Source: Kribbella italica (GTDB taxonomy: Bacteria > Actinomycetota > Actinomycetes > Propionibacteriales > Kribbellaceae). From it: DNA of 64,000 nt. The notes under the pieces are model-generated. The model was not told where the DNA came from. It made no database searches and saw only the letters and a program-made list of their open reading frames with translations. Both the position numbers and the translations under genes were made by a program. This document shows, in pieces, positions 7,752 to 15,531 of this stretch. Within the stretch, counting starts at the first letter, position 1. Every line of letters begins with the position of its first letter. The stretch lies in the NCBI RefSeq assembly GCF_014205135.1, contig NZ_JACHMY010000001.1:992001-1056000 (forward strand). The letters run 5' to 3'.

Positions 7752-9010
7752 AACTTCGCAACCGCCTGCTCCCGCTCGGAGCCGGACTCACCGCCCTGCT
7801 GCTCGCCGCCGGATGTGCGACCGGCAGCCAGCCGGCCGCCAACAGCGGTGGCGGCGACGAGAACGGCGACATCACCTTCTCGTTCTGGGGCACCAACTCC
7901 GAGGCCGCCTCGCTGAAGGCGATCGCGGCCGCCTTCGAGCAGGCCAACCCGGGCACCAAGGTCACCACCAACTGGATCCAGGCCGACTACGAGCAGAAGC
8001 TGCAGACCTCGATCGCGGCCGGAACGCAGTCCACCGTGATCGAGATCAGCAACAACACCCTGGCCGGGTTCGCGCCGAGCTTCGCCGAGCAGCAGGTCGA
8101 CCCCGGCAAGTTCGTCCAGCCGAACATCTCCGAGGCACTGAAGTTCGAGGGCAAGTACTACGCCACCCCGTTCACCGCGAAGCCGAAGGTGATGGCGGTC
8201 AACCTCGACGCCTTCAAGGCCGCCGGGCTGCCGGCGCCGAGCCCGACCACGCCGCTGACCCTGGACGGGTTCAGGACGATCGCCGCGAAGCTGTCCCACG
8301 GCGAGGGCAAGAACCGCGTGTTCGGGACCAGCAACATGTGGTTCAAGGGCTGGCTGACGGCCGCCGGCGGCGGTTTCTACAACGCCGACGCCACCGCCTG
8401 CACGTTCGGCGACAGCCAGGGCATCTCGACCGCGCAGTACATCGTCGACCTGCAGAAGGAGCGCGTCGCGCCGAACTCGATCGACATCGAGGGCCAGGAC
8501 CAGGCGCAGTGGTTCGCGGCCGGCCGGCTCGGCACCTTCAGCGACTTCGGGCCATGGACGGTCGCCGACTTCGCCAAGATCAGCAAGCCGAACTGGACCC
8601 TCGTCCCGGTGCCGGGCCAGGGATTCCCGCTGGAGATCGGTGGCCTGGCGATCGCGAAGAACGCGGGTGGCAAGAAGGCCGAGACCGCCAAGAAGTTCGT
8701 CGAGTTCGCCAGCACGCAGCAGGTGGCTCAGGACCTGCTGATCCAGGGCAACACCGCGCTCGGCGTACCGATCATCGCCGCCTCGACGCCGACGCTGGAG
8801 AAGGTGCTGCCGGCCGGGCGCAACCTCGCGGCCTTCACCACCGCGATGAAGACCGGCCAGATCAGCCCGTCGGTGCCGCGCGAGGGACAGATCGCCGGTG
8901 ACGCCGACAAGGGCATCACCAGCTACACGCCGCTGGGCAGCGGCAAGGACGACGTGGCCAAGGTCCTGCCCGGCCTCAACGACAAGTGCACCGCGGCCCT
9001 GAAGCAGTGA
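7748..9010 (+). CDS. Sugar ABC transporter substrate-binding lipoprotein
   Basis: 420 residues. A lipoprotein signal with LLAAGC places the lipidated Cys at residue 23, followed by a Gly-rich linker and a family-1 extracellular solute-binding fold (ITFSFWGTNSEAASLKAIAA). ATG 7748 overlaps the preceding stop by 4 bp. It should capture the oligosaccharide outside the membrane and hand it to the permeases encoded next. The specificity is unknown; the linked alpha-galactosidase makes an alpha-galactoside the best guess. Confidence 0.9.
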   Translation: MKLRNRLLPLGAGLTALLLAAGCATGSQPAANSGGGDENGDITFSFWGTNSEAASLKAIAAAFEQANPGTKVTTNWIQADYEQKLQTSIAAGTQSTVIEISNNTLAGFAPSFAEQQVDPGKFVQPNISEALKFEGKYYATPFTAKPKVMAVNLDAFKAAGLPAPSPTTPLTLDGFRTIAAKLSHGEGKNRVFGTSNMWFKGWLTAAGGGFYNADATACTFGDSQGISTAQYIVDLQKERVAPNSIDIEGQDQAQWFAAGRLGTFSDFGPWTVADFAKISKPNWTLVPVPGQGFPLEIGGLAIAKNAGGKKAETAKKFVEFASTQQVAQDLLIQGNTALGVPIIAASTPTLEKVLPAGRNLAAFTTAMKTGQISPSVPREGQIAGDADKGITSYTPLGSGKDDVAKVLPGLNDKCTAALKQ

Positions 9011-9018
9011 GGTAGACC

Positions 9019-10074
9019 GTGAACCCGACCATCGGATGGATCCGCCAGCTCGCGGAGTCCTGGGGAGTTCCCGCGGTCCTGGTGCCGCTGGTCCCGTTCC
9101 TGGTCCTGCTGATCGTCCTGTACGCCGTGATCGGGCTTGCGGCGTACGGGGCGTTGCGCAAGTGGCCGCGAGCCGACAAGACGATCGCGTTCTGGCTCTT
9201 CATCTCGCCCTGGCTGATCGGCTTCCTGATCTTCACCGTCGGCCCGATGCTGTCCTCGATCTACGTCAGCCTGACCTCGTGGGACCTGATCACGCCGCCG
9301 GAGTTCGTCGGCGTGGCCAACTACTCCGAGGCCTTCCAGGACCCGCGCGTCGCTCAGGCGATCAAGGTCACCCTGCTGTACGCCGTGATCAGCGTGCCGC
9401 TGCAGACCGCGCTCGCGTTCGCCGTCTCCCTGCTGATGAACGTCGACCTGCCGGGGATCCGGCTGTTCCGCACGATCTGGTACCTGCCGAGCCTGGTGTC
9501 CGGCGTGGCCCAGATCGTGCTGTTCCTCTGGGTCTTCAACCCGCAGTACGGGCTGGTGAACGACATGCTCGGCAAGGTCGGGATCGCCGGGCCGGGCTGG
9601 TTCAACGACGCATCCTGGGCGCTGCCGACGGTGATCCTGATGAGTCTGTGGACGGTCGGCGGCGCGATGGTGATCTACCTGGCCGGACTGAAGGACGTGC
9701 CGACCACGCTGTACGAGGCCGCGGCGCTCGACGGTGCCGGACCGCTGCGCCTGTTCTGGCACGTCACGCTGCCGCAGCTGAGCCCGATCATCTTGTTCAA
9801 CGTGCTGACCGGCATCATCGGCGCCCTGCAGATCTTCACCCAGGGCTTCATCGTCAACGGCGGCCCCAAGGACTCGCTGCTGTTCTTCGTCTACTACCTG
9901 TACGACAACGCGTTCCAGAACTTCCGGATGGGCTACGCGTCGGCGCTGGCCTGGATCCTGTTCGTCATCATCATGGCGCTGACCGCCGTGACGCTGCGCG
10001 GGAGCGCGTTCGCGATCTACTACGAGACCGAGATGGGCGGGCGGCGCCGCCGTCCGCGCGTGAGGAGGGGCTGA
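9019..10074 (+). CDS. Sugar ABC transporter permease (MalF/UgpA type)
   Basis: 351 residues, slightly longer than typical because of an extra N-terminal membrane segment (residues 15-45). The EAA loop is clear (YEAAALDGAGPLRLFWHVTL, about residues 233-252). GTG 9019 is preceded by GAGG. Second gene of the transport set; it forms the channel with the next permease. No ATPase gene is present, so a shared MsmK/MalK-type ATPase encoded elsewhere is expected. Confidence 0.9.
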   Translation: MNPTIGWIRQLAESWGVPAVLVPLVPFLVLLIVLYAVIGLAAYGALRKWPRADKTIAFWLFISPWLIGFLIFTVGPMLSSIYVSLTSWDLITPPEFVGVANYSEAFQDPRVAQAIKVTLLYAVISVPLQTALAFAVSLLMNVDLPGIRLFRTIWYLPSLVSGVAQIVLFLWVFNPQYGLVNDMLGKVGIAGPGWFNDASWALPTVILMSLWTVGGAMVIYLAGLKDVPTTLYEAAALDGAGPLRLFWHVTLPQLSPIILFNVLTGIIGALQIFTQGFIVNGGPKDSLLFFVYYLYDNAFQNFRMGYASALAWILFVIIMALTAVTLRGSAFAIYYETEMGGRRRRPRVRRG

Positions 10075-10077
10075 GCC

Positions 10078-10974
10078 ATGGCCGCACTGGTCGACACCGG
10101 CCGCGCCACCGACACGGCAGCGACCGTTCGCCGCGCGGACCGGCCCTACTGGCGGCGCAACCTGCCACTCACGCTCGTGCTGTACGTCGTACTGGGGCTC
10201 GGATCGCTCGCCTTCGTGTACCCGTTCCTCTGGATGATCGCGACGTCGCTGCGCTCGCTCGCCGGGGTCGGCAACGCCGGCGCGAGCATCTGGCCGAGCG
10301 AGTTCCTCTGGGGCAACTACACCCGGGCGATCACGTCGTTCCCGTTCTGGCGGTACGCGCTGAACTCGATGCTCACCACGCTGATCCCGATCGTCGGCAC
10401 GGTGTTCTCCTGCGCGCTGGCCGGGTTCGCGTTCGCGCGGCTGCGGGTGCGGTTCTCCGGGGTCGTGTTCGCCGTCGTCCTGGCGACGATGCTGCTGCCG
10501 GGGGAGGTGACGATGGTTCCCCAGTTCATGCTGTTCAACAACCTGGGCATGATCGACACGTTGTACCCGCTGATCCTGCCCGCGTTCTTCGGGTCGCCGT
10601 TCTACATCTTCCTGTTCCGGCAGTTCTTCTCCCGGATGCCGGCCGAGCTGGCCGACGCCGCAGTGGTCGACGGGTGCGGGTGGTTCAAGATGTTCCTGCT
10701 CGTCTACCTGCCGCTGGCGCGTCCCGCGGTGGTGGCGATCTCGATCCTGCTGTTCATGGGCTACTGGAACAACTTCCTCGGCCCGGCGATCTACATCAAC
10801 TCCGACCAGTGGAAGACCCTGCCGCTGGCTCTGGCCGGCTTCCAGTCCGTCAACGGCACCGACACCCCGTTGCTGATGGCAACCTCGGTGCTGATCACGC
10901 TGCCGTGCCTGGCGATCTTCTTCCTGGCCCAGAAGCAGATCACGAACGGCATCACCTTCACGGGCGGGCGGTGA
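10078..10974 (+). CDS. Sugar ABC transporter permease (MalG/UgpE type)
   Basis: 298 residues with six membrane segments. The EAA motif reads DAAVVDGCGWFKMFLLVYLP (about residues 198-217). ATG 10078 lies 3 bp after the previous stop with GAGGAGG upstream. It closes the importer operon; the following gene has its own promoter and reads as unrelated. Confidence 0.9.
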   Translation: MAALVDTGRATDTAATVRRADRPYWRRNLPLTLVLYVVLGLGSLAFVYPFLWMIATSLRSLAGVGNAGASIWPSEFLWGNYTRAITSFPFWRYALNSMLTTLIPIVGTVFSCALAGFAFARLRVRFSGVVFAVVLATMLLPGEVTMVPQFMLFNNLGMIDTLYPLILPAFFGSPFYIFLFRQFFSRMPAELADAAVVDGCGWFKMFLLVYLPLARPAVVAISILLFMGYWNNFLGPAIYINSDQWKTLPLALAGFQSVNGTDTPLLMATSVLITLPCLAIFFLAQKQITNGITFTGGR

Positions 10975-10994
10975 TCGGGGCCGGGGGAATCCGG

Positions 10995-11023
10995 TTGACC
11001 CGATGGCGGTGCTCGTCGATGAT
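10995..11023 (+). promoter_or_regulatory. Leaderless promoter of the isochorismatase-like gene
   Basis: TTGACC (10995-11000), 17-bp spacer, GATGAT (11018-11023). The seventh base after the -10 box is the A of ATG 11030, which favours that codon over ATG 11003. Confidence 0.5.
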
Positions 11024-11029
11024 CCACCC

Positions 11030-11596
11030 ATGTCTGAGCGCGGGAAGCCTGTCGACGGGCTGCTGATCATCGACGTCCAGGTCGGGCACGTCCAGGGCGA
11101 CCACGCCGTACCGGACGCGCGGCCGCTGGCCGAGCAGGTCGCAGTGCTGCTCGACGCGGCGCGGGAGGCGGGGGCGCTGGTCGTCCACGTCCAGAACGAC
11201 GGTGAGGAAGGGCAAGTGGACGCGCCGGGGACTCCGGGGTGGGAGTTGCACTTCGCGCCGGTGGCCGGCGAGACGGTGATCCGCAAGGAGTACGACGACG
11301 CGTTCCGGGAGACCTCGCTGGAGGAGCTGCTGACCGCGGCGGAGGTGAAGTCGCTGGTGGTCTGTGGGCTGATGTCGGAGATGTGTGTGAGCGCGACTGC
11401 CCGGACGGCGCTCGATCGCGGGTACCGGGTGGTGCTGCCGCACGACGCGCACGGCACGACCGGCGTACCGGGGACGCCCGGGCTCGGTGAGGCGATCCCG
11501 GCCGCCGTCGTGTCCCGCGTCGCCGAGTGGGCGCTCGGCGACGGCGCCGGGATCGTCCCGCATGCGAAGACGGTGACCTTCAGCCGCCGCGGCTGA
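11030..11596 (+). CDS. Isochorismatase-family cysteine hydrolase
   Basis: 188 residues. The Asp-Lys-Cys triad of the family is visible: LLIIDVQ (Asp near residue 15), VIRKEYDDAF (Lys near 86) and SEMCVSATA (Cys near 124). Members hydrolyse N-carbamoyl compounds, amides or vinyl ethers; nothing here fixes the substrate. ATG 11003 would add nine residues overlapping the promoter. The 3' end overlaps the convergent gene by 17 bp. A second paralog lies at 14974-15528. Confidence 0.85.
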   Translation: MSERGKPVDGLLIIDVQVGHVQGDHAVPDARPLAEQVAVLLDAAREAGALVVHVQNDGEEGQVDAPGTPGWELHFAPVAGETVIRKEYDDAFRETSLEELLTAAEVKSLVVCGLMSEMCVSATARTALDRGYRVVLPHDAHGTTGVPGTPGLGEAIPAAVVSRVAEWALGDGAGIVPHAKTVTFSRRG

Positions 11597-11933
11597 CGAA
11601 GGTGTGCGCCTCGGCCAAGAGGTCACCCCATCGAGTGGGGTCGGTCGGGTAGGGCACAGCGGCCCACTCGCGGGTTTGGTTGCGGCCGATGTGTACGGGC
11701 TCTGCCTCGCCGGCTGCCAGTAGTTCGGCGACGCGGGGCGCGGGGAGCTTGAGAATCAGCTCTCCCTCGCGACCCACGAACGCGAACACCTTGGACGATC
11801 TCGCCCCGCTGTCGGGCGCGACCCGCAACGCCTCGCTGCCGAACATGAGCGAGCGATCGACGTCCGGTACGTCGTCGTACGCGGCGGCGAGCTCGTCGAG
11901 GAGTTCCTGGCCCTGGCGGCGATCAGGGTGCAT
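11580..11933 (-). CDS. TfoX/YjbR-like small protein
   Basis: 117 residues. The order of motifs (LMFGSEALRV, KVFAFVGREGELILKL, HIGRNQTREWAAVPY, then WGDLLAEAHTFV) fits the TfoX N-terminal/YjbR-like fold, whose members may bind DNA or small ligands but are mostly uncharacterised. The start overlaps the end of the upstream SnoaL-like gene by 11 bp, so the two are co-transcribed. Function unknown. Confidence 0.65.
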   Translation of the reverse strand: MHPDRRQGQELLDELAAAYDDVPDVDRSLMFGSEALRVAPDSGARSSKVFAFVGREGELILKLPAPRVAELLAAGEAEPVHIGRNQTREWAAVPYPTDPTRWGDLLAEAHTFVSRGG

Positions 11934-12282
11934 CGGCGGCCCGGGCTTCGGCGAAGGGGAGCCGGTCGAAGATGATGCGCAGGTGGGTGATGCGACCGTC
12001 CTCGACCGTGAGCAGTTCCGCGCCGGGCGCGCTGGCGACCGGGACCGTGCGGGTGTCGTACATCAGCAGCGCGGTCGACTCGTCGCCGTACGACGCGACG
12101 AGGGCGGCCTCGAGCAGGATCTTCGAGAACGGCTCCATGAACTCACGGAACCCCTCGGCGCCCTCGATCGGTCCGGCCGGGGCGAGGCAGACGATGTCGT
12201 CGGCGACGTACTGCATCGCGGCCTCGAAATCGTGGCCGGTCCAGGCGCGGTGGTAGGCGAGGGCGATGTCGAGTGCGGTCAT
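11923..12282 (-). CDS. SnoaL/NTF2-like protein
   Basis: 119 residues beginning MTALDIALAYHRAWTGHDFE, a typical NTF2-like alpha helix, followed by the cone-shaped beta sheet (YDTRTVPVAS, LLTVEDGRITHLRIIFD). ATG 12282 has GGAAGGA upstream. It is divergent from an ECF sigma factor that itself carries a SnoaL-like domain, sharing a 93-bp promoter region, so the two may respond to a related ligand; that is inference. Confidence 0.75.
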   Translation of the reverse strand: MTALDIALAYHRAWTGHDFEAAMQYVADDIVCLAPAGPIEGAEGFREFMEPFSKILLEAALVASYGDESTALLMYDTRTVPVASAPGAELLTVEDGRITHLRIIFDRLPFAEARAADAP

Positions 12283-12375
12283 CGGGTGGATCCTTCCGGT
12301 CGAACGGCTGATGAATGGGTAGACACCGCTCGGACCACGATCGGAACTGTCCACGCTGACTGACACGATGGGGCG

Positions 12376-13566
12376 ATGACGAGTCCGTTGCTGGAGCGTG
12401 CGCAGGGTGGGGACGAGCGCGCGTTCCAGGAGCTCACCGCGCCGCACGTCCGCGAGTTGCACCTGCACTGCTACCGGATGCTCGGCTCGGTCACCGACGC
12501 CGACGACCTACTGCAGGAGATCCTGCTCGCGGCGTGGACCGGGCTGGACGGATTCGCCGGCCGGTCGTCGCTGCGCACCTGGCTCTACCGGATCGCCACC
12601 AACCGCTGCCTGAACGCGATCCGCGACGGCAAGCGCCGCCCGCCGACCGAGCCGCTCCCGCCGTTCGACCCACCGGAGCCGACCCGGCGCGGCGACATCA
12701 CCTGGCTGCAGCCGTACCCCGACACCTGGCTCGAGGACCACGCCGTACGCCGGGAGACCATCGAGCTCGCCTTCGTCACCGCACTGCAACGCGTCCCACC
12801 CCGCCAGACGGCGACGCTAGTGCTGGTCGATGTCCTCGGCTTCACGATCGCCGAAGTCGCCGACCAGATGGACACCACCCCGACGGCCGCCAAGGGCGCC
12901 CTGCAACGCGCCCGCGCCGCGATGAAGCAACCACGCTCCCGCAGAGCTGCTGACCGCGAGGGGGAACGGGCGGGCCGCGCGCCGGTTGACGGCGCGGGGG
13001 AGCGAGCGGGCGGTGTGCCGGGTGACGGCGCGGGGCAGTGGGTGGTCGGTGTGCCGGTCGCGGGGGAGCGAGCGAGCGGTGTGCCAGGTGACGGCGCGGG
13101 GGCGCGGGTAGGCGGTGTGCCGGGTGACGGCGCGGGCGAGCGCGCCGGCGATGTGCCGGTCTACGGCGCGCGGGAGCGGGCGGGAAACGTGCCCGTTGAC
13201 AGCGAGCGTGAGTGGGCGGTCGCTCGGCGGTTCGCGGCGGCGTTTGTTGCCGATGACATCGAGGCGGTGACGAGTCTGCTCACCGACGACGCCTGGCTGG
13301 CGATGCCGCCGGCGCCGCACGAGTACCAGGGCGCCGTGGCGATCGCGGCGTTCCTCCGGGCGAGCGCCAACGCGGACGGCCGCCGTGATGCGCAGCTGCG
13401 GCTGGACGCGAGCGGGTGCAACCACCAGCCGGGCCTCATCTGCTACTTCCTCGTCGAGGGCCGGGACCCTTGGTACGCGGGCCGGTTCGTCCTCACGATC
13501 GACGGCGAACGGATCAGCCGGATCACCCGGTTCCTCGAGCCCGCGCTGGAGAAGGTGCTGACCTAA
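12376..13566 (+). CDS. ECF sigma factor with C-terminal SnoaL domain (SigG/ECF56-like)
   Basis: 396 residues. Region 2 (residues 8-75, with HCYRMLGSVTDADDLLQE) and region 4 (about 135-185, VLGFTIAEVADQMDTTPTAA) flank a spacer, as in the SigX5/SigG group. Residues about 275-390 form a SnoaL-like domain that in related factors controls activity without a classical anti-sigma. Between them lies an unusual Gly/Arg/Val-rich linker of seven 12-residue repeats (see 12963-13212). No Shine-Dalgarno is visible before ATG 12376. Related family members are about 320 residues, so the linker accounts for the extra length. Confidence 0.85.
   Translation: MTSPLLERAQGGDERAFQELTAPHVRELHLHCYRMLGSVTDADDLLQEILLAAWTGLDGFAGRSSLRTWLYRIATNRCLNAIRDGKRRPPTEPLPPFDPPEPTRRGDITWLQPYPDTWLEDHAVRRETIELAFVTALQRVPPRQTATLVLVDVLGFTIAEVADQMDTTPTAAKGALQRARAAMKQPRSRRAADREGERAGRAPVDGAGERAGGVPGDGAGQWVVGVPVAGERASGVPGDGAGARVGGVPGDGAGERAGDVPVYGARERAGNVPVDSEREWAVARRFAAAFVADDIEAVTSLLTDDAWLAMPPAPHEYQGAVAIAAFLRASANADGRRDAQLRLDASGCNHQPGLICYFLVEGRDPWYAGRFVLTIDGERISRITRFLEPALEKVLT
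12963..13212 (+). repeat. 36-bp in-frame minisatellite in the sigma factor linker
   Basis: Seven units of 36 bp (one of 30 bp) encode degenerate copies of AGGVPGDGAGER. All length changes are multiples of three, so the downstream SnoaL domain stays in frame. Confidence 0.85.
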
Positions 13567-13599
13567 ACACTTCGTACCAACGGCGTACGGACTGGCACG

Positions 13600-14205
13600 A
13601 TGTCCGGTGTGGACCTGGTGATCATCTTCGGACCCTCAGCCGTCGGAAAAATGGCCGTAGGGCACGCTCTGTGCGAACTCACCGGCTACAAGCTGTTCCA
13701 CAACCACGCGATCATCGAACCGGTGCTGGAGATCTTCCCGTTCGGCTCGCCGCCGTTCACCCGCCTGGTCTCGGAGTTCCGCCGCCTCGTCATCGAGGAG
13801 GCCGCGGCCTCGGACCTGCCCGGCCTGGTGTTCACCTTCGTGTGGGGCCTCGACAATCCCGGCGACGCCGACCTGGTCGCGTCGTACCTCGAGATCGGCG
13901 AGTCCCACGGCGGCCGCTCCCGGCTGGTCGAGCTCTACGCCGAGCAGTCCGAGCGGATCGCGCGCAACAGCACGCCGTTCCGGCTCGAACGCAAGGCCAG
14001 CAAGCGCGACCTCGAGTTCTCACAGACCAACCTGCTGGAGATGGACGCCAAGCACACCCTCAACACCGGCGGCCCGCGCACGAAGGCCGAGGACCTGATC
14101 GAGAAGTACGACCACCTCCGGATCGACAACACCCACCTCACCGCGCACCAGACGGCGGAGCAGATCGCGGCGGCCTTCAGCCTCCCGGCCGACGCCCACC
14201 ACTGA
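13600..14205 (+). CDS. P-loop kinase-like protein
   Basis: 201 residues. Walker A is GPSAVGKMAVG at about residues 11-21, with Met after Lys instead of Ser/Thr, a form seen in an uncharacterised shikimate-kinase-like family. HNHAIIEPVLEIF and LPGLVFTFVWGLDNP follow. The protein is soluble and of unknown substrate. No strong ribosome-binding site precedes ATG 13600. Neighbours give no clue. Confidence 0.7.
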   Translation: MSGVDLVIIFGPSAVGKMAVGHALCELTGYKLFHNHAIIEPVLEIFPFGSPPFTRLVSEFRRLVIEEAAASDLPGLVFTFVWGLDNPGDADLVASYLEIGESHGGRSRLVELYAEQSERIARNSTPFRLERKASKRDLEFSQTNLLEMDAKHTLNTGGPRTKAEDLIEKYDHLRIDNTHLTAHQTAEQIAAAFSLPADAHH

Positions 14206-14375
14206 TCAACCCCACCCGCCACGCCGCCCCGCGTAGGACGGCGAGGATCACCGACGCGCGGCCCTGAGCGGGCGCCCCGCCGGACGAGGTGGGCCGATCA
14301 GTGGTGGCCACGGGCGCCCGGTCCGGTTGCTCCGGCGACCTCGGCTTCCCCAGCTACTGGAACGTGGGCGACGAC

Positions 14376-14798
14376 TCAGCGCGCCTGGCGGGCTTCGATG
14401 ATCTCCAGGTAGTGCGGGTTGTGCATGATGCCCAGCACGTTGCCGAACGGATCGACGACCGAGGCCGTGGTGAAGTCGCTGCCGGAGTGCGACGTGATGG
14501 GCAGGTACTCCTGGGCGCCCATCGCCAGCAGCTTGTCGAACGTCGCCTGCAGATCGTCGACGTGCCAGTGCATCACCGCGCCGCCGGGTGCGTTGCCGGC
14601 GCCGGGCGGCGCGTACTTGCGGTCGATGAAGCCCAGCTCGTCGCCGTCGTCACCGATCCGGAACTCGATGTATGCCGGCGGCGCCGGCGCGGCCGGGAAG
14701 GCGAAGTCGATCTCCTGGCCGAGCAGTTCGGTGTACCAGTCCCGGGCCGCGGCCAGGTCGTCGGCGTAGAAGCTGATGGTGGCGAATCCTCGGAACAT
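14376..14798 (-). CDS. VOC/glyoxalase-family protein
   Basis: 140 residues starting MFRGFATISFYADDLAAARD and ending with VDPFGNVLGIMHNPHYLEI, the paired beta-alpha-beta-beta-beta modules of vicinal oxygen chelate proteins. ATG 14798 has AGGGAGAA upstream. Members include lyases, dioxygenases and antibiotic-binding proteins; no specific activity can be assigned. Divergent from an isochorismatase-like gene across 175 bp. Confidence 0.8.
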   Translation of the reverse strand: MFRGFATISFYADDLAAARDWYTELLGQEIDFAFPAAPAPPAYIEFRIGDDGDELGFIDRKYAPPGAGNAPGGAVMHWHVDDLQATFDKLLAMGAQEYLPITSHSGSDFTTASVVDPFGNVLGIMHNPHYLEIIEARQAR

Positions 14799-14884
14799 CG
14801 GGTTCTCCCTGAGTCTCCGCGGTGGCGTGTCCACCGCGATGAGACCATCCTGCGCCGGATAAGTGCTCACCCAATGAGCACTTT

Positions 14885-14901
14885 CCCGAAGAACTTTCGG
14901 G
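14885..14901. promoter_or_regulatory. Dyad CCCGAA-N5-TTCGGG in divergent intergenic region
   Basis: Perfect 6-bp arms around GAACT between the VOC and isochorismatase-like genes. Position suggests an operator rather than a terminator because both genes start here; no candidate regulator is adjacent. Confidence 0.35.
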
Positions 14902-14973
14902 ACAGACACAAACTGTCGGCGACGGGATCTACGATCGCGGGATCAGGCTTCGAACAGCGCTCCGGGAGGGCCC

Positions 14974-15528
14974 ATGACCACGCTGACCGATCGACCGAAC
15001 ACCGCGCTGCTCGTCATCGACGTGCAGAACGGCGTGATGGACGGCACCCACGACCGTGAGTCCGTGGTCGCCAACATCGCGGCGCTGGTCGACAAGGCCC
15101 GCACGGCCGGCGTCGAGGTCGTCTGGGTCCAGCACAGCAGCGACAACCTGAAGCGCGGCACCGCCGAGTGGCAGTACGTCGCGGAGCTGGCCCGCGCCGA
15201 GGGCGAGTCCGTCGTCCACAAGCAGTACCCGGACTCCTTCGAGGCCACCGACCTGGAGCCCGTCCTCGCCGAGCGCGGCATCGGCCGCCTGTTCGTCTCG
15301 GGCGCGCAGACCGATGAGTGCATCCGCTCCACCCTGCACGGAGCCATCGCCCGCGGCTACGACGCCACTCTCGTCGCCGACGCCCACACCACGGAAGACC
15401 TGTCCGAGTGGGGCGCGCCCACGCCGGACCTGGTCATCGCCCACACCAACCTGTACTGGGACAACCACCAGGCCCCGGGCCGCACCGCCGGCACGACCAC
15501 CACTGCCGAAGCCGACTTCAGCAGCTGA
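14974..15528 (+). CDS. Isochorismatase-family cysteine hydrolase (second copy)
   Basis: 184 residues. The triad is clear: ALLVIDVQNGV (Asp near 16), VVHKQYPDSF (Lys near 82) and QTDECIRST (Cys near 115). GGGAGGG precedes ATG 14974. Closest in style to YcaC/nicotinamidase-like hydrolases, but the substrate is not predictable. It is only distantly similar to the paralog at 11030-11596. Stops 3 bp before the convergent acyl-CoA ligase stop. Confidence 0.85.
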   Translation: MTTLTDRPNTALLVIDVQNGVMDGTHDRESVVANIAALVDKARTAGVEVVWVQHSSDNLKRGTAEWQYVAELARAEGESVVHKQYPDSFEATDLEPVLAERGIGRLFVSGAQTDECIRSTLHGAIARGYDATLVADAHTTEDLSEWGAPTPDLVIAHTNLYWDNHQAPGRTAGTTTTAEADFSS

Positions 15529-15531
15529 GAA

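Noticed and set aside
8923..11457. Long minus-strand open frame opposite the ABC permease genes
   Set aside because: Arises from high GC third positions; the permease frames on the plus strand show clear membrane segments and EAA motifs.
13600..14205. Walker A Met (GKM) as evidence of an inactive kinase
   Set aside because: The GPxAVGKM form recurs in this uncharacterised family as I recall it, so it is probably a family trait rather than a mutation.
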